DNA from: Asaia bogorensis
GTDB taxonomy: Bacteria; Pseudomonadota; Alphaproteobacteria; Acetobacterales; Acetobacteraceae
Length of the DNA: 64,000 nt
Direction: 5' to 3'
NCBI GenBank assembly: GCA_945897825.1
Contig: CAMDGX010000004.1
Location: forward strand, 1 to 64,000
Shown: piece after piece, positions 36,630 to 44,603 of the stretch
Position numbering within the stretch: the first letter of the stretch is position 1
How the letters are laid out: every line of letters begins with the position of its first letter
Translations under genes and position numbers: made by a program
The notes under the pieces: model-generated
The model's database searches: none
What the model was told of the DNA's origin: nothing
The model's input: the letters and a program-made list of their open reading frames with translations, nothing else

Positions 36630-37350
36630 GCGCAGCGACGAGCAGGAAGGGCGGCCGGTCGCGTTCGGGGGCCCAGGCGGGGTTGGCTTCGATCTGGTCG
36701 GGGCTGGGGCCCCATTCGTCGAGGGCGGTGAGGGTGAAGCCGGCGGCGAGGAGGGTGGTGGCGTAGGTGGCGATGGTGCGGTGGTGCTTGACCACGCCGG
36801 GGGCGAACCAGTTGGTGGTGCGGGGGCCTTCGGCGAGGTAGGCGTCGAGCGGCCAGGTGCGGCGGCCGTCGGGCGTGGTTGCGAAGGCGGGGTTGGTGGG
36901 GGCGGTGTAGATCGGGTGTTCGACCGAGAAGACGAAGGCGCCGCCGGGGACGAGGGCGGCGTGGAGGGTGGCGAGCAGGGCCGGGAGGTTCGCCAGGTAG
37001 TGCAGGGCGAGGGAGGAATAGGCGAGGTCGAAGCTGGCGGGGGGAAGGGTGAGCTGGTCGAGGTCGGCGCGGCGGTATTCGATGGCGGGGTCGGCGGTTT
37101 CGGCGGCGGCGCGGGCGAGCATCTTTTCGGAGAGGTCGAGGCCGAGGACGGTGGCGGCGCCGGCCTCGCGGGCCCAGCGGGCGAACCAGCCGAAGCCGCA
37201 GCCGAGATCGACGACGCGCAGGCCGGGCATGGGCGGCAGCATGGCGCGCAGGGTGGGCCATTCGGCGGCGCCGTCCAGGCCCTTCTGCGAGCGGGCGAGG
37301 GTGCTGTAGCCGGCGAAGAAGCTGTCGTCGTCGTAGATGTTCTGGGCCAT
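36622..37350 (-). CDS. Class I SAM-dependent methyltransferase
   Basis: A 242-residue methyltransferase with SAM motif I VVDLGCGFGWFARWA, an acidic ribose-binding position in VLGLDLSEKM, and EYRRADLDQL and FDLAYSSLALHYL as later motifs. The substrate is unknown. ATG 37350 is chosen because GGAG lies 6 bases upstream. The 210 bases before it hold a leader ORF and an intrinsic terminator, suggesting attenuation control. Confidence 0.85.
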   Translation of the reverse strand: MAQNIYDDDSFFAGYSTLARSQKGLDGAAEWPTLRAMLPPMPGLRVVDLGCGFGWFARWAREAGAATVLGLDLSEKMLARAAAETADPAIEYRRADLDQLTLPPASFDLAYSSLALHYLANLPALLATLHAALVPGGAFVFSVEHPIYTAPTNPAFATTPDGRRTWPLDAYLAEGPRTTNWFAPGVVKHHRTIATYATTLLAAGFTLTALDEWGPSPDQIEANPAWAPERDRPPFLLVAARK

Positions 37351-37403
37351 CGGGGACTCCATGCGATGCGCGGGGGAGATGGCAGGCGGGGCGTCGGCGC
37401 ATG

Positions 37404-37433
37404 AAAAAGGCCCCGTCCGGGTGCGGAGGGGCC
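37404..37433 (-). terminator. Intrinsic terminator upstream of methyltransferase (attenuator candidate)
   Basis: On the minus strand GGCCCCTCCG, loop CACC, CGGA, a bulged C, GGGGCC, then TTTTT: a 10-bp stem with a U-tract. Its left arm (432-426 part of the 37 kb stretch) can instead pair with GAGGGGC at 37488-37482 inside the leader ORF. A second alternative pairs GTCCGG (37470-37465) with CCGGAC (37420-37415). It can also be read simply as the terminator of the amidase-TrmO operon. Confidence 0.8.
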
Positions 37434-37461
37434 TGTGGTGGAGCGTTGCGGTCTCAGATCG

Positions 37462-37536
37462 TCACCGGACGCAGCTCTCCTGCCCCTCAGCGAGGATGCG
37501 GGCGGGTCTGGCGACGACGAGGAAGTGCCGGAACAT
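37462..37536 (-). CDS. Candidate 24-residue leader peptide
   Basis: ORF of 24 codons: MFRHFLVVARPARILAEGQE, then SCVR and TGA. It lies 39 bases after the TrmO-like gene and ends 28 bases before the terminator hairpin. Its codons 17-19 (GAG GGG CAG) form the segment that could break the terminator, and the end of the ORF overlaps the second alternative segment. There is no run of one amino acid; Phe, Leu, Val and Ile are enriched early. No strong Shine-Dalgarno. Confidence 0.4.
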   Translation of the reverse strand: MFRHFLVVARPARILAEGQESCVR

Positions 37537-37575
37537 GGCGTCAGGATGCGCGGGTGCGGCTTGGGGCGTCAAGCG

Positions 37576-38031
37576 TCATCGGCTGCGTTTCTGGAAGCCC
37601 ATGCTGGCGTCGGGCTCGCAATCGGTGCTGGGGAGGTAGGGCTTGATGTCGAGCAGGGGCGTGCCGTCGATGCAGTCGAGGTAGCGGACGCGCAGGATGC
37701 CGGGGGCGGCGAAGCCTTCCAGCTTCACCACCGACAGGCCGATCGGGTTGGGGCGGCGGGGGGTTCGGGTGGCGAACAGGCCGCGGGGTTCGGTGTCGTT
37801 GGGCGGCGTGAACTGCAGCTCCGGCGTGCCGGCGCGGTCGAGCCAGTAGAGCAGGATGAGGTGGGTGTAGCCTTCGAGGTCCTTGAGGGCGGGGATGTAG
37901 TGTTCATCCACCTCGACGGTGCATTCGGGGATGTCGCCGCGGCGGCCGTTGCGCGGGCATTCGGATGTGGTTTTCCAGGGGGTGCGCAGCCGGCCGATCG
38001 GGGTGGCGAGCAGCCGGGCTGCGTCGGTCAT
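37576..38031 (-). CDS. TrmO/TsaA-family tRNA methyltransferase-like protein
   Basis: A 151-residue member of the UPF0066 (TsaA/TrmO) family, whose E. coli member N6-methylates t6A37 in tRNA-Thr(GGU). Family motifs are IGRLRTPW, CPRNG, LILLYWLDRA, the signature GLFATRTPRRPNPIGLSVVKL, and LDCIDGTPLLDIKPYLP. It lies 4 bases after the amidase gene. Some family members lack shown tRNA activity, so the exact substrate is left open. Confidence 0.85.
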   Translation of the reverse strand: MTDAARLLATPIGRLRTPWKTTSECPRNGRRGDIPECTVEVDEHYIPALKDLEGYTHLILLYWLDRAGTPELQFTPPNDTEPRGLFATRTPRRPNPIGLSVVKLEGFAAPGILRVRYLDCIDGTPLLDIKPYLPSTDCEPDASMGFQKRSR

Positions 38032-38035
38032 GGCG

Positions 38036-39451
38036 CTACCAGTCCATCGCGGGGCGCTTGTCGGCCCAGGGCTGGATGCGTTCGAAGGCGCGCGAGGCCT
38101 GCATCACGCCGAGGTCGTCGAAGCGGCGGCCGACGATCTGCAGGCCGACGGGCAGGCCGTCCTTGGTGAAGCCGGCGGGGACGGTGGCGGCGGGGTTCCA
38201 GCTCATGTTGAACGGGTAGGAGAACTCGGCCCACTGGATCCAGTCCCACGGGTGCTGCGGCCAGTGGTCGGGCATCAGCTTCTCGGCGGGGAAGGCGGCG
38301 ACGGAGACGGTGGGGGTGATGAGGAAGTCCCACTCCTCGAAGAACATGTGGATGTCGGCGATGTAGGCCATCTTGCGCATCCGCATGTCCTGGTACTGCG
38401 CCATGGTGACGTTGCCGCCATCCTTGATGCAGGCGACCAGGCCGGGGTCCATCTGGTGTTCCCACTTGGGCAGCAGGGCGGCGCTGCGGGTCATGTGGGC
38501 GGACCAGAAGTCGCGGATCAGGCCGGCGCCGGTGGGGCCCCAGGCGGGCTTCACGTCGACCAGGGAGAAGCCGCCATTGGCGGCGAAGTTCTCGGCGGCG
38601 CGGCGGACGAGGTCGGCCACTTCGGGGTCGACGCGGGCGTGGCCGAGATCCATCGAGAAGGCGACGCGCTTGCCCTTCACGCCATCATCGAGCCGGCCGA
38701 TGTAGTCGGCGGGCCAGGCTTCCTGGCTGGTATGGTCGAGCGGGTGCGGGCCGGACATCACCTGCATCATCAGCGCGCCATCGCCGACGGTGCGGGTCAT
38801 CGGGCCGATATGGCTGGTGTAGTCGCCGGCGCCGACGGGGTGGTTGGGCACGCGGCCATGGGTGGGCTTGAGGCCGAACAGGCCGCAGAAATGGCTCGGC
38901 ATGCGGATGGAGCCCGCGCCGTCGCTGCCCTGGTGCAGGGCGGAGTAGCCCGCGGCGGAGGCGGCCCCGGCACCGGCGGAGGAGGCGCCGGCATTGTAGC
39001 CCTTCTTCCACGGGTTGCTGGTGATGCCGGTGAGCGGGCTGCGGGAGACGCCGGTCCAGCCGAACTCGCTGGTGGTGGTCTTGCCGATGACAATGCCGCC
39101 GGCCTCGCGCAGGCGGGCGACGAAGGGGTTGTCGATCTTGGACTGGAAGCCCTTGGCGGAGTGGCTGCCGGACTCGGTCGGGAAATCGACCGTCCAGGCG
39201 AGGTCCTTGATGGTGACGGGCAGGCCGTGCAGCGGGCCGATGTTGCCGCCCTTCATCAGGGCGTCCTCGGCCTTGCGGGCGCGGTCCATCGCCAGTTCCG
39301 GCCCGAAGGCGGCCATGGCGTTGATCTTCGGCTCCAGCCGCTCGATGCGCTTGATGATGGTGGCCATCACCTCGACCGGCGAGATCTTCTTCTGCCGGAT
39401 CATCGGCGCCAGTTCGGTAGCGGGCAGGAAGCCCAGGTCTTCTTCGTTCAT
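38036..39451 (-). CDS. Amidase signature-family amidohydrolase
   Basis: A 471-residue cytoplasmic amidase. The Ser-cisSer-Lys triad is visible: Lys in VTIKDLAWT, cis-Ser in NAGASSAGAGAASA, and nucleophile Ser in GSDGAGSIRMPS. The FGLKPTHGRVP strand and C-terminal GLPVGLQIVGRRFDD are family typical. GatA-like members lack the context of gatB/gatC here, so it is probably a catabolic amidase. Operon with the TrmO-like gene. Confidence 0.9.
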   Translation of the reverse strand: MNEEDLGFLPATELAPMIRQKKISPVEVMATIIKRIERLEPKINAMAAFGPELAMDRARKAEDALMKGGNIGPLHGLPVTIKDLAWTVDFPTESGSHSAKGFQSKIDNPFVARLREAGGIVIGKTTTSEFGWTGVSRSPLTGITSNPWKKGYNAGASSAGAGAASAAGYSALHQGSDGAGSIRMPSHFCGLFGLKPTHGRVPNHPVGAGDYTSHIGPMTRTVGDGALMMQVMSGPHPLDHTSQEAWPADYIGRLDDGVKGKRVAFSMDLGHARVDPEVADLVRRAAENFAANGGFSLVDVKPAWGPTGAGLIRDFWSAHMTRSAALLPKWEHQMDPGLVACIKDGGNVTMAQYQDMRMRKMAYIADIHMFFEEWDFLITPTVSVAAFPAEKLMPDHWPQHPWDWIQWAEFSYPFNMSWNPAATVPAGFTKDGLPVGLQIVGRRFDDLGVMQASRAFERIQPWADKRPAMDW

Positions 39452-39496
39452 GGTGTCGCTCTCCCCTCGTCGGCGCGTCGCCCGCCGGAATCGAAA

Positions 39497-39522
39497 GGGG
39501 CCGGACGTTGCCGCCCGGCCCC
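39497..39522 (-). terminator. Terminator after the aminomutase-like gene
   Basis: Perfect 8-bp stem GGGGCCGG and CCGGCCCC with a 10-base loop; on the minus strand it is followed by TTTCGATTC. It separates the aminomutase-like gene from the amidase operon. Confidence 0.7.
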
Positions 39523-39533
39523 CGGCCGAAAGA

Positions 39534-40928
39534 TCAGTTCGGAAGCTCGCCTTCCGCCTTCAGCATCTTCAGCGCCTCGCGATAGGCGCTGACGGTGTCG
39601 GCCACGTCCTGCGCGGTGTGGGTGGCCGAGAGCAGGCCGCCGATGCGCGGGTTGGTGTCGACGCCGTTGACCAGCAGCGCGATGCGCATGCGGTTGTTGA
39701 GCTTCTGCGGCTGGGCCTTCAGCTCCTCCATCTCGACCACATAGGGGTCGAAGCCATGCGGGGTGATGTCGCGGCCCTTCGGGTTCACGAACAGGTGGAA
39801 GCCCGAGGAGGTGCCGTAGACCGACCACTTGAGGCCGAACTCGGCCAGTACGTCGTTCAGCCCGGAGCGCAGCGCGGTCGCGGTGTCGGCGGCCTTCTGC
39901 ACCGCGTCGGTCTCGGCCAGGATGGTGAGGCAGGCGATACCGGCGGCCGCCGAGACGGGGTTGGCGTTGAAAGTGCCGGGGTGGCCGATCTTCTCGCGGC
40001 CGGCCTTGGCGGTGGCGGCGAAGTCGAGCAGGTCCAGGATGTCCTTGCGGCCGGTGACGCAGCCGCCCGGCATGCCGCCGGCGAGGATCTTGGCCCAGGA
40101 GGAGAGGTCGGGCGTGATGCCCCAGGCGACCTGCGCGCCGCCCGGCGAGGCGCGGAAGCCGGTGACGACCTCGTCCATGATCAGCAGCGCGCCGTATTTC
40201 GTGGTGAGGCGGCGCAGCTCCTGGACGAACTCGGCCTTCAGCGGGACCTGGCCGAAGCTGCTGCCGGTGGGCTCCAGGATGGCGGCGCAGATGTCCGGGT
40301 TGGCCTTCAGCGCGGCCTCGACGGCGGCGATGTCGCCGGGGTTCACCAGCACGGATTTCTGCGCGACGGAGGGCAGGACGCCTGGGGTCGGCGTGCCGTC
40401 GTAGTGGTTGGAGTAGCCATTGGCCATCTGGTCGTGCCAGCCGTGGAAGTGGCCCTTGAAGCGCAGCAGCGTCTCCTTGCCGGTGAAGGCGCGGGCGAGG
40501 CGCACCGCCATCAGGGTGGCTTCGGTGCCGGAGGAGGTGAAGCGGATGCGCTCGGCGGCGGGGACCAGGCGCTTGACCGCATTGGCCCAGCCGATCTCGC
40601 GGGGGTGGCTGGCGCCGAACTGCGAGCCGTCCTGCATCGCCTCGGTGATCGCCTTCAGCACCGTGGGATGGTTGTGGCCGAGGATGAGCGCGCCGTGGCC
40701 GCCGAAGTAGTCGACATACTTGTTGCCGTCGACGTCCCACTTGTGCGGGCCGGCGGCGCGGGCGACGTAGATGCCGTAGGGGTCGAGGTTGCGCGCATCA
40801 TGCGTGATGCCGCTGGGGAACAGCTCCTGCGCCTGGCGCGACATCTCGGCCGAGCCCGCGGTGCGCTGGCGGTAGGCGGTGACGATTCGCGAGTTCGTCC
40901 GGGAATCGTCGGTGGTGGTGGTGCTCAT
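39534..40928 (-). CDS. Class III aminotransferase, glutamate-1-semialdehyde aminomutase-like
   Basis: A 464-residue PLP enzyme closest in pattern to HemL: RFTSSGTEATLMAVRLARAFTG, FKGHFHGWHD, AAILEPTGSSFG, the IMDEVVTGFR Asp and the PLP lysine in SSWAKILAGGMPGG. It is longer than HemL (about 430) and sits beside a deacetylase rather than heme genes, so a different amine or amino-acid substrate is likely. ATG 40928 has AGGAG 7 bases upstream. Confidence 0.82.
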   Translation of the reverse strand: MSTTTTDDSRTNSRIVTAYRQRTAGSAEMSRQAQELFPSGITHDARNLDPYGIYVARAAGPHKWDVDGNKYVDYFGGHGALILGHNHPTVLKAITEAMQDGSQFGASHPREIGWANAVKRLVPAAERIRFTSSGTEATLMAVRLARAFTGKETLLRFKGHFHGWHDQMANGYSNHYDGTPTPGVLPSVAQKSVLVNPGDIAAVEAALKANPDICAAILEPTGSSFGQVPLKAEFVQELRRLTTKYGALLIMDEVVTGFRASPGGAQVAWGITPDLSSWAKILAGGMPGGCVTGRKDILDLLDFAATAKAGREKIGHPGTFNANPVSAAAGIACLTILAETDAVQKAADTATALRSGLNDVLAEFGLKWSVYGTSSGFHLFVNPKGRDITPHGFDPYVVEMEELKAQPQKLNNRMRIALLVNGVDTNPRIGGLLSATHTAQDVADTVSAYREALKMLKAEGELPN

Positions 40929-41075
40929 CGGGTGCTCCTGCGTGGTGCGCATGCCGCATGCGGGGGTCGGGGACGGACGCTGACGCGGTATTCTGCACCA
41001 GTTTCGCGGATTGGCGAGGGGTTGCGCGAAAATTCCCCGGACGCGACGATTGTGTTCCAGCCAGAAGGAGCACGC

Positions 41076-42209
41076 ATGTTCGACCTGTTGTTGACCGGCG
41101 GGCGGGTGATCGACCCGGCCCAGAACCTCGACGACGTCGTCGATGTCGGCTTCGCCGATGGAAAGGTGGCGGCGATCGGGCGCAACCTCGGCACGGCCGG
41201 GCAGACGCGCGATGTTTCGGGCAAGATCGTGACGCCCGGGCTGATCGATTTGCACACCCACGTGTATTGGGGCGGCACGTCGCTCGGCGTGGACCCCGAC
41301 CAGTATGCGAAATGGAGCGGCTGCACCACGCTGGTGGATGCCGGCAGCGCCGGGCCGGGCAACATCCACGGCTTCCGCAAGCACGTGATCGAGCGGGCGG
41401 ACGTGCGGATCATCCCGTTCCTCAACCTGTCGTTCGCGGGCATCTTCGCGCTGCATTTCGATGTGTATGTCGGCGAGTCGTCCGATATCCGGCTGCTCAA
41501 CAGCCGCGTGTGCCTGCGGGTCGCGCGCGAGCACGCCGACCTGGTGTGCGGCATCAAGGTGCGAATCGGCGCGGTGACCTCCGGTGCGCTCGGCATCGAG
41601 CCGATGAAGATGGCGCTGGAAGTGGCGCGCGAGCTCGGGCTGCCGCTGATGGGGCATCTGGACGGGCCGCCGCCGCCGCGCGCGGAGGTGATGGCGCTGC
41701 TGGGCAAGGGCGACATTCTCACCCACTGCTTCCGCCCCTGGCCCAACACGCCGGCGGCCCCCGATGGCGGCGTGGAGCCCGATGTTCTCGATGCGCGCGC
41801 GCGCGGGGTGATCTTCGACATCGGCCATGGGGCGGGCAGCTTCGGCTTCGCCAGCGCGATGCAAATGGTGAAGAACGGTTTCCTGCCCGACGTGATTAGC
41901 AGCGACGTGCACCTGACCTCCATCGGCGGGCCGGCCTACAACATGCTCGTCACCATGACGAAGTTCATGGCCATGGGCGTGAGCCTCAACGAGATCATCC
42001 GCGCCAGCACCATCAACCCCGCGAAGGCGGTGCGCCTGGAGGATCGCGGCACGCTTCGGCCGGGAACGCTGGGCGATGCCACCGTGCTGGAGATTGAGCA
42101 GGGCGAGTTCAGCCTTAAGGATGCCGTTGGCGAGGTGATGCAGACGAAGCAGCATCTGGCCTGCCGTGGCATCGTGCTCGGCGGGAAGTGGTGGCACGAT
42201 GGGGGTTGA
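41076..42209 (+). CDS. Amidohydrolase/deacetylase-family metallohydrolase
   Basis: A 377-residue binuclear amidohydrolase. Metal ligands appear as DLHTHVYWGG, the carboxylated Lys in CGIKVRIGAV, GHLDGPPPP, THCFRPWPN and the catalytic Asp in ISSDVHLTS. The set resembles the Atu3266/EF_0837 deacetylase group acting on N-acyl or O-acyl hydroxy/amino acids. GGAG lies 5 bases before ATG 41076. Divergent from the aminomutase-like gene; convergent with the DapA-family gene across a composite repeat. Confidence 0.85.
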   Translation: MFDLLLTGGRVIDPAQNLDDVVDVGFADGKVAAIGRNLGTAGQTRDVSGKIVTPGLIDLHTHVYWGGTSLGVDPDQYAKWSGCTTLVDAGSAGPGNIHGFRKHVIERADVRIIPFLNLSFAGIFALHFDVYVGESSDIRLLNSRVCLRVAREHADLVCGIKVRIGAVTSGALGIEPMKMALEVARELGLPLMGHLDGPPPPRAEVMALLGKGDILTHCFRPWPNTPAAPDGGVEPDVLDARARGVIFDIGHGAGSFGFASAMQMVKNGFLPDVISSDVHLTSIGGPAYNMLVTMTKFMAMGVSLNEIIRASTINPAKAVRLEDRGTLRPGTLGDATVLEIEQGEFSLKDAVGEVMQTKQHLACRGIVLGGKWWHDGG

Positions 42210-42218
42210 GGGAAGAAA

Positions 42219-42343
42219 GGAAGCGGTTCTTTTTTGAAAAAAAGAACCAAAAAACTTTTGTCCATTTGCGTTCGGCCTCGCCGCGCGTAAATGGATGAAG
42301 TTTTTTTGCTTCTTTTTGTTCACAAAAAGAAGACTCTTCCTTA
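42219..42343. repeat. AT-rich composite palindrome, copy 3 (A-core-B orientation)
   Basis: Hairpin A GTTCTTTTTTGAAAAAAAGAAC, arm CAAAAAACTTTTGTCC, core ATTTGCG against CGTAAATGGATGAAG, then TTTTTTTGCTTC and a variant hairpin B (CTTCTTTTTGTTCACAAAAAG). It lies 9 bases after the deacetylase stop, and the TAA of the convergent DapA-family gene is at its right edge. Confidence 0.95.
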
Positions 42344-43264
42344 AGCTCCAATCTCCGCCAGCCGCCGCGCTTGCCGCGCCAGCAGGAACTCCACCTCCGC
42401 GATCTCCCGCGCCCCGATCGCCGCCACGGGGCGGCGCTGCGCCGGCGAGACGATGGCGCCGCGCTTGTGCAGGATGTATTTGCGCACGGCGAGGCCCGGA
42501 CCCGGCTGCTGTTCGTAGCGGGCGAGCGGCAGGTAGGCGTCGAAGATGTCGCTTGCGCGCTGCTCGTCCCCGGCGCGGTGGGCGGCGACGACGCCAGCCA
42601 TCATCTCGGGGAAGGCGAAGCCGGTCATCGCGCCGTCCGCGCCGCGGCGCATTTCCTCCGGCAGGAACACGCCGCCATTGCCGACCAGGATCGAGATGCG
42701 GCGCATGTCCTTGGCGTCGCGCAGGGTGGAGATCTTGTTCAGGCCGGGCCAGTCCTCGTGCTTCAGCATCACGCAGGAGGGGTCGGTGTCGACCACGCGG
42801 CGGATCACCACGGGCGAGATGAAGACGTTGGTCGACTGGGGAAAATCCTGCAGCACCCAGGGGATGCCGCCCAGCGTCTCGGCCACCTGGCCGAAATAGC
42901 GGAACACCGCGTCGTCGGTGCGCAGCGAGCCGGAGGGGGCGACCATGACGCCGCTGGCGCCGCCGTCCATCACCGCCTTGGCCAGTTCGCCCATCGCCGC
43001 GAAGCCGGGGCTGGAGACGCCGACCACCACCGGCACGCGGCCGGCGACACGGGCCACGACATGCCGGGCGAAGGCGACGGACTCGGCGACCGACAGCTTC
43101 GGCGCCTCGCCCATCATGCCCAGGATGGTCAGGCCCGTGGCGCCGCGGGCGAGGTAGAATTCCACCATCCGGTCGGCGCTGGCGAAGTCGATCTCGCCGG
43201 TTTCGGTGAACGGTGTCACCGAGATGATGTAGACACCGGCAGCGGTTTCATCGAGCAGCGCCAT
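42341..43264 (-). CDS. Dihydrodipicolinate synthase (DapA)-family aldolase
   Basis: A 307-residue class I aldolase barrel. The Schiff-base Lys is in SCVMLKHEDWPGL near residue 170, and GMMGEAPKLS matches the GTTGE substrate loop. The Tyr that normally follows strand 5 (YNxP) is replaced: the sequence is VLQDFPQST. True DapA is therefore unlikely; related enzymes cleave or dehydrate 2-oxo sugar acids. It follows the CDGSH gene by 10 bases. Confidence 0.83.
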   Translation of the reverse strand: MALLDETAAGVYIISVTPFTETGEIDFASADRMVEFYLARGATGLTILGMMGEAPKLSVAESVAFARHVVARVAGRVPVVVGVSSPGFAAMGELAKAVMDGGASGVMVAPSGSLRTDDAVFRYFGQVAETLGGIPWVLQDFPQSTNVFISPVVIRRVVDTDPSCVMLKHEDWPGLNKISTLRDAKDMRRISILVGNGGVFLPEEMRRGADGAMTGFAFPEMMAGVVAAHRAGDEQRASDIFDAYLPLARYEQQPGPGLAVRKYILHKRGAIVSPAQRRPVAAIGAREIAEVEFLLARQARRLAEIGA

Positions 43265-43274
43265 CGGGCGGACC

Positions 43275-43517
43275 TCAGTATTTCTTGTGCGCGCCGTCGC
43301 ACAGCGGCGACTTGCCGGTGCCCTTGCAGGCGCAGAACCAGGCGTCGCCCGTTTTGTCGGCGGTGTATTTCAGCGGCACGAAGCTGCTGCCCTTGTGCGA
43401 GCCGTCGCAGAACGGCTGCTTCGAGGACTTGCCGCAGGAGCACCACCAGTAATCCTTGCCGGCCTCCACGGCGATCTTGATCGGCGCCTTGGCGGCAACT
43501 ACGGGCTGGTCGGACAT
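43275..43517 (-). CDS. Tandem CDGSH iron-sulfur protein
   Basis: An 80-residue protein with two CDGSH-type [2Fe-2S] sites, CSCGKSSKQPFCDGSH and CACKGTGKSPLCDGAH, each with three Cys and one His. This is the two-motif (type 2) bacterial architecture with both clusters in one chain. Labile clusters in this family serve redox or iron-sulfur transfer. Co-directional with the DapA-family gene. Confidence 0.93.
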   Translation of the reverse strand: MSDQPVVAAKAPIKIAVEAGKDYWWCSCGKSSKQPFCDGSHKGSSFVPLKYTADKTGDAWFCACKGTGKSPLCDGAHKKY

Positions 43518-43604
43518 GCTGGCACTCCTGCTGGCGGGCCCACGATGGGCGAATACGGTATGCTACCTTTCCGCGCTGCTTGCCGCCAGGGGCGGACGGC
43601 CGCG

Positions 43605-44603
43605 CTATGGCGGCAAGCGTTTCCAGAACAGCGACGTCGTCTCCGCGGTGCCATCCGGTGCGCGCGTGTAGTCGGGGATCTGGCCCGCGCGGGTCCAGCC
43701 TTCCGCGAGGTAGAGGCGCTCCGCCTCACCGCCCTGCTGGGTTGCCAGGGTGAGCATCTCGCGCCCGGCCGCGCGCGCCGCGGCTTCTGCCTCGCGCAGC
43801 AGTCGCCGCGCGAGGCCGCGGCGGCGGGCGGCGGGGGCGACCATCAGCTTCTTGATCTCCGCCCGGTGGCGCTGGTTCTCCGGCAGGGCGAGGTCCAGCG
43901 CCACGCTGCCGGACAGCACGCCGTCCGACCACGCGGCGAACAGGATGCGCTCGCCGCGCGCGGATTGGGAGGCGACGCGGCGGCAATAGGCGCTGGCCTT
44001 GGCGGCGGGGAGCGGGGCGAGGAAGGAGAGGTTGCCGCCGGCATCGACGCAGTCCTTGAGGATCGCGGCCAGGCGCGGGACGGCGGAAACCGCGGCGGCG
44101 GCATCGAGGCGCGCGACGTCGGTGCCCGTCAGCGGCTTGCCGTATTCGAACTCCATCGAGTTCGACAGGTCGTTCAACGCCCGGATCGGCCCCGCGCGCA
44201 CATAGGAGCACTTTTCGTAGAACCGGTGCGCCCGGTCGAAGCGCGTGTCGCTCCAGAGCCGCATCGCATTGGCGCCGTTGGCGCGCGCGTGGGATTCGGC
44301 GGCGGTGATCAGCGCCTGGGCGAGGCCGGTGCCGCGCTGGTCGGCATAGGCGTACATCTTGCAAACTTCCCAGGCGCCGTCGTCAAGCGGCTTGGTCCCG
44401 ACCATGCCGACGACGCGCCCGCCCTGCTCCGCGGCCCACAGCGCGCCGCCCTGCGCGGCGTAGTAGGACGCCAGCGCGCGCAGTTCGGGCACCTCGCCGT
44501 CAAGGTCCATCACGCAGCCGGGGTATTCCGCCCAGCAGGCGCCGACCAGCGCGATGAAGCCGACCGCGTCGTCGTCGCGGCCGGCGCGAAGGGCCGGGGT
44601 CAC
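43605..44603 (-). CDS. Tandem GNAT-domain acetyltransferase
   Basis: A 332-residue protein with two GNAT domains. The first (about 1-155) has the acetyl-CoA loop YADQRGTGLAQALI; the second (about 180-332) has VAPAARRRGLARRLLREA. The substrate is unknown; one domain may be structural. GTG 44603 overlaps the aminotransferase stop as GTGA, so the two are coupled. Confidence 0.83.
   Translation of the reverse strand: MTPALRAGRDDDAVGFIALVGACWAEYPGCVMDLDGEVPELRALASYYAAQGGALWAAEQGGRVVGMVGTKPLDDGAWEVCKMYAYADQRGTGLAQALITAAESHARANGANAMRLWSDTRFDRAHRFYEKCSYVRAGPIRALNDLSNSMEFEYGKPLTGTDVARLDAAAAVSAVPRLAAILKDCVDAGGNLSFLAPLPAAKASAYCRRVASQSARGERILFAAWSDGVLSGSVALDLALPENQRHRAEIKKLMVAPAARRRGLARRLLREAEAAARAAGREMLTLATQQGGEAERLYLAEGWTRAGQIPDYTRAPDGTAETTSLFWKRLPP

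Noticed and set aside
36568-36630. Short hydrophobic peptides rich in Phe/Lys (KVFWFFFSKKN, SLFASFSSEKE types) at many gene ends
   Set aside because: They are translations of the AT-rich composite palindromes in different frames and orientations, not genes.
37401-37646. Plus-strand Cys/Gly/Arg-rich small ORF at 37.4 kb
   Set aside because: Covers the minus-strand terminator and leader region, has no RBS and unnatural composition.
39534-40928. Authentic hemL for tetrapyrrole synthesis
   Set aside because: The protein is longer than HemL and sits beside a deacetylase and an amidase, with no heme genes nearby; class III family call kept generic.
39015-42209. Plus-strand open frame of over 1000 codons
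   Set aside because: Only the part from ATG 41076 is the deacetylase gene; the rest is the antisense of the aminomutase-like and amidase genes, open because of high GC.
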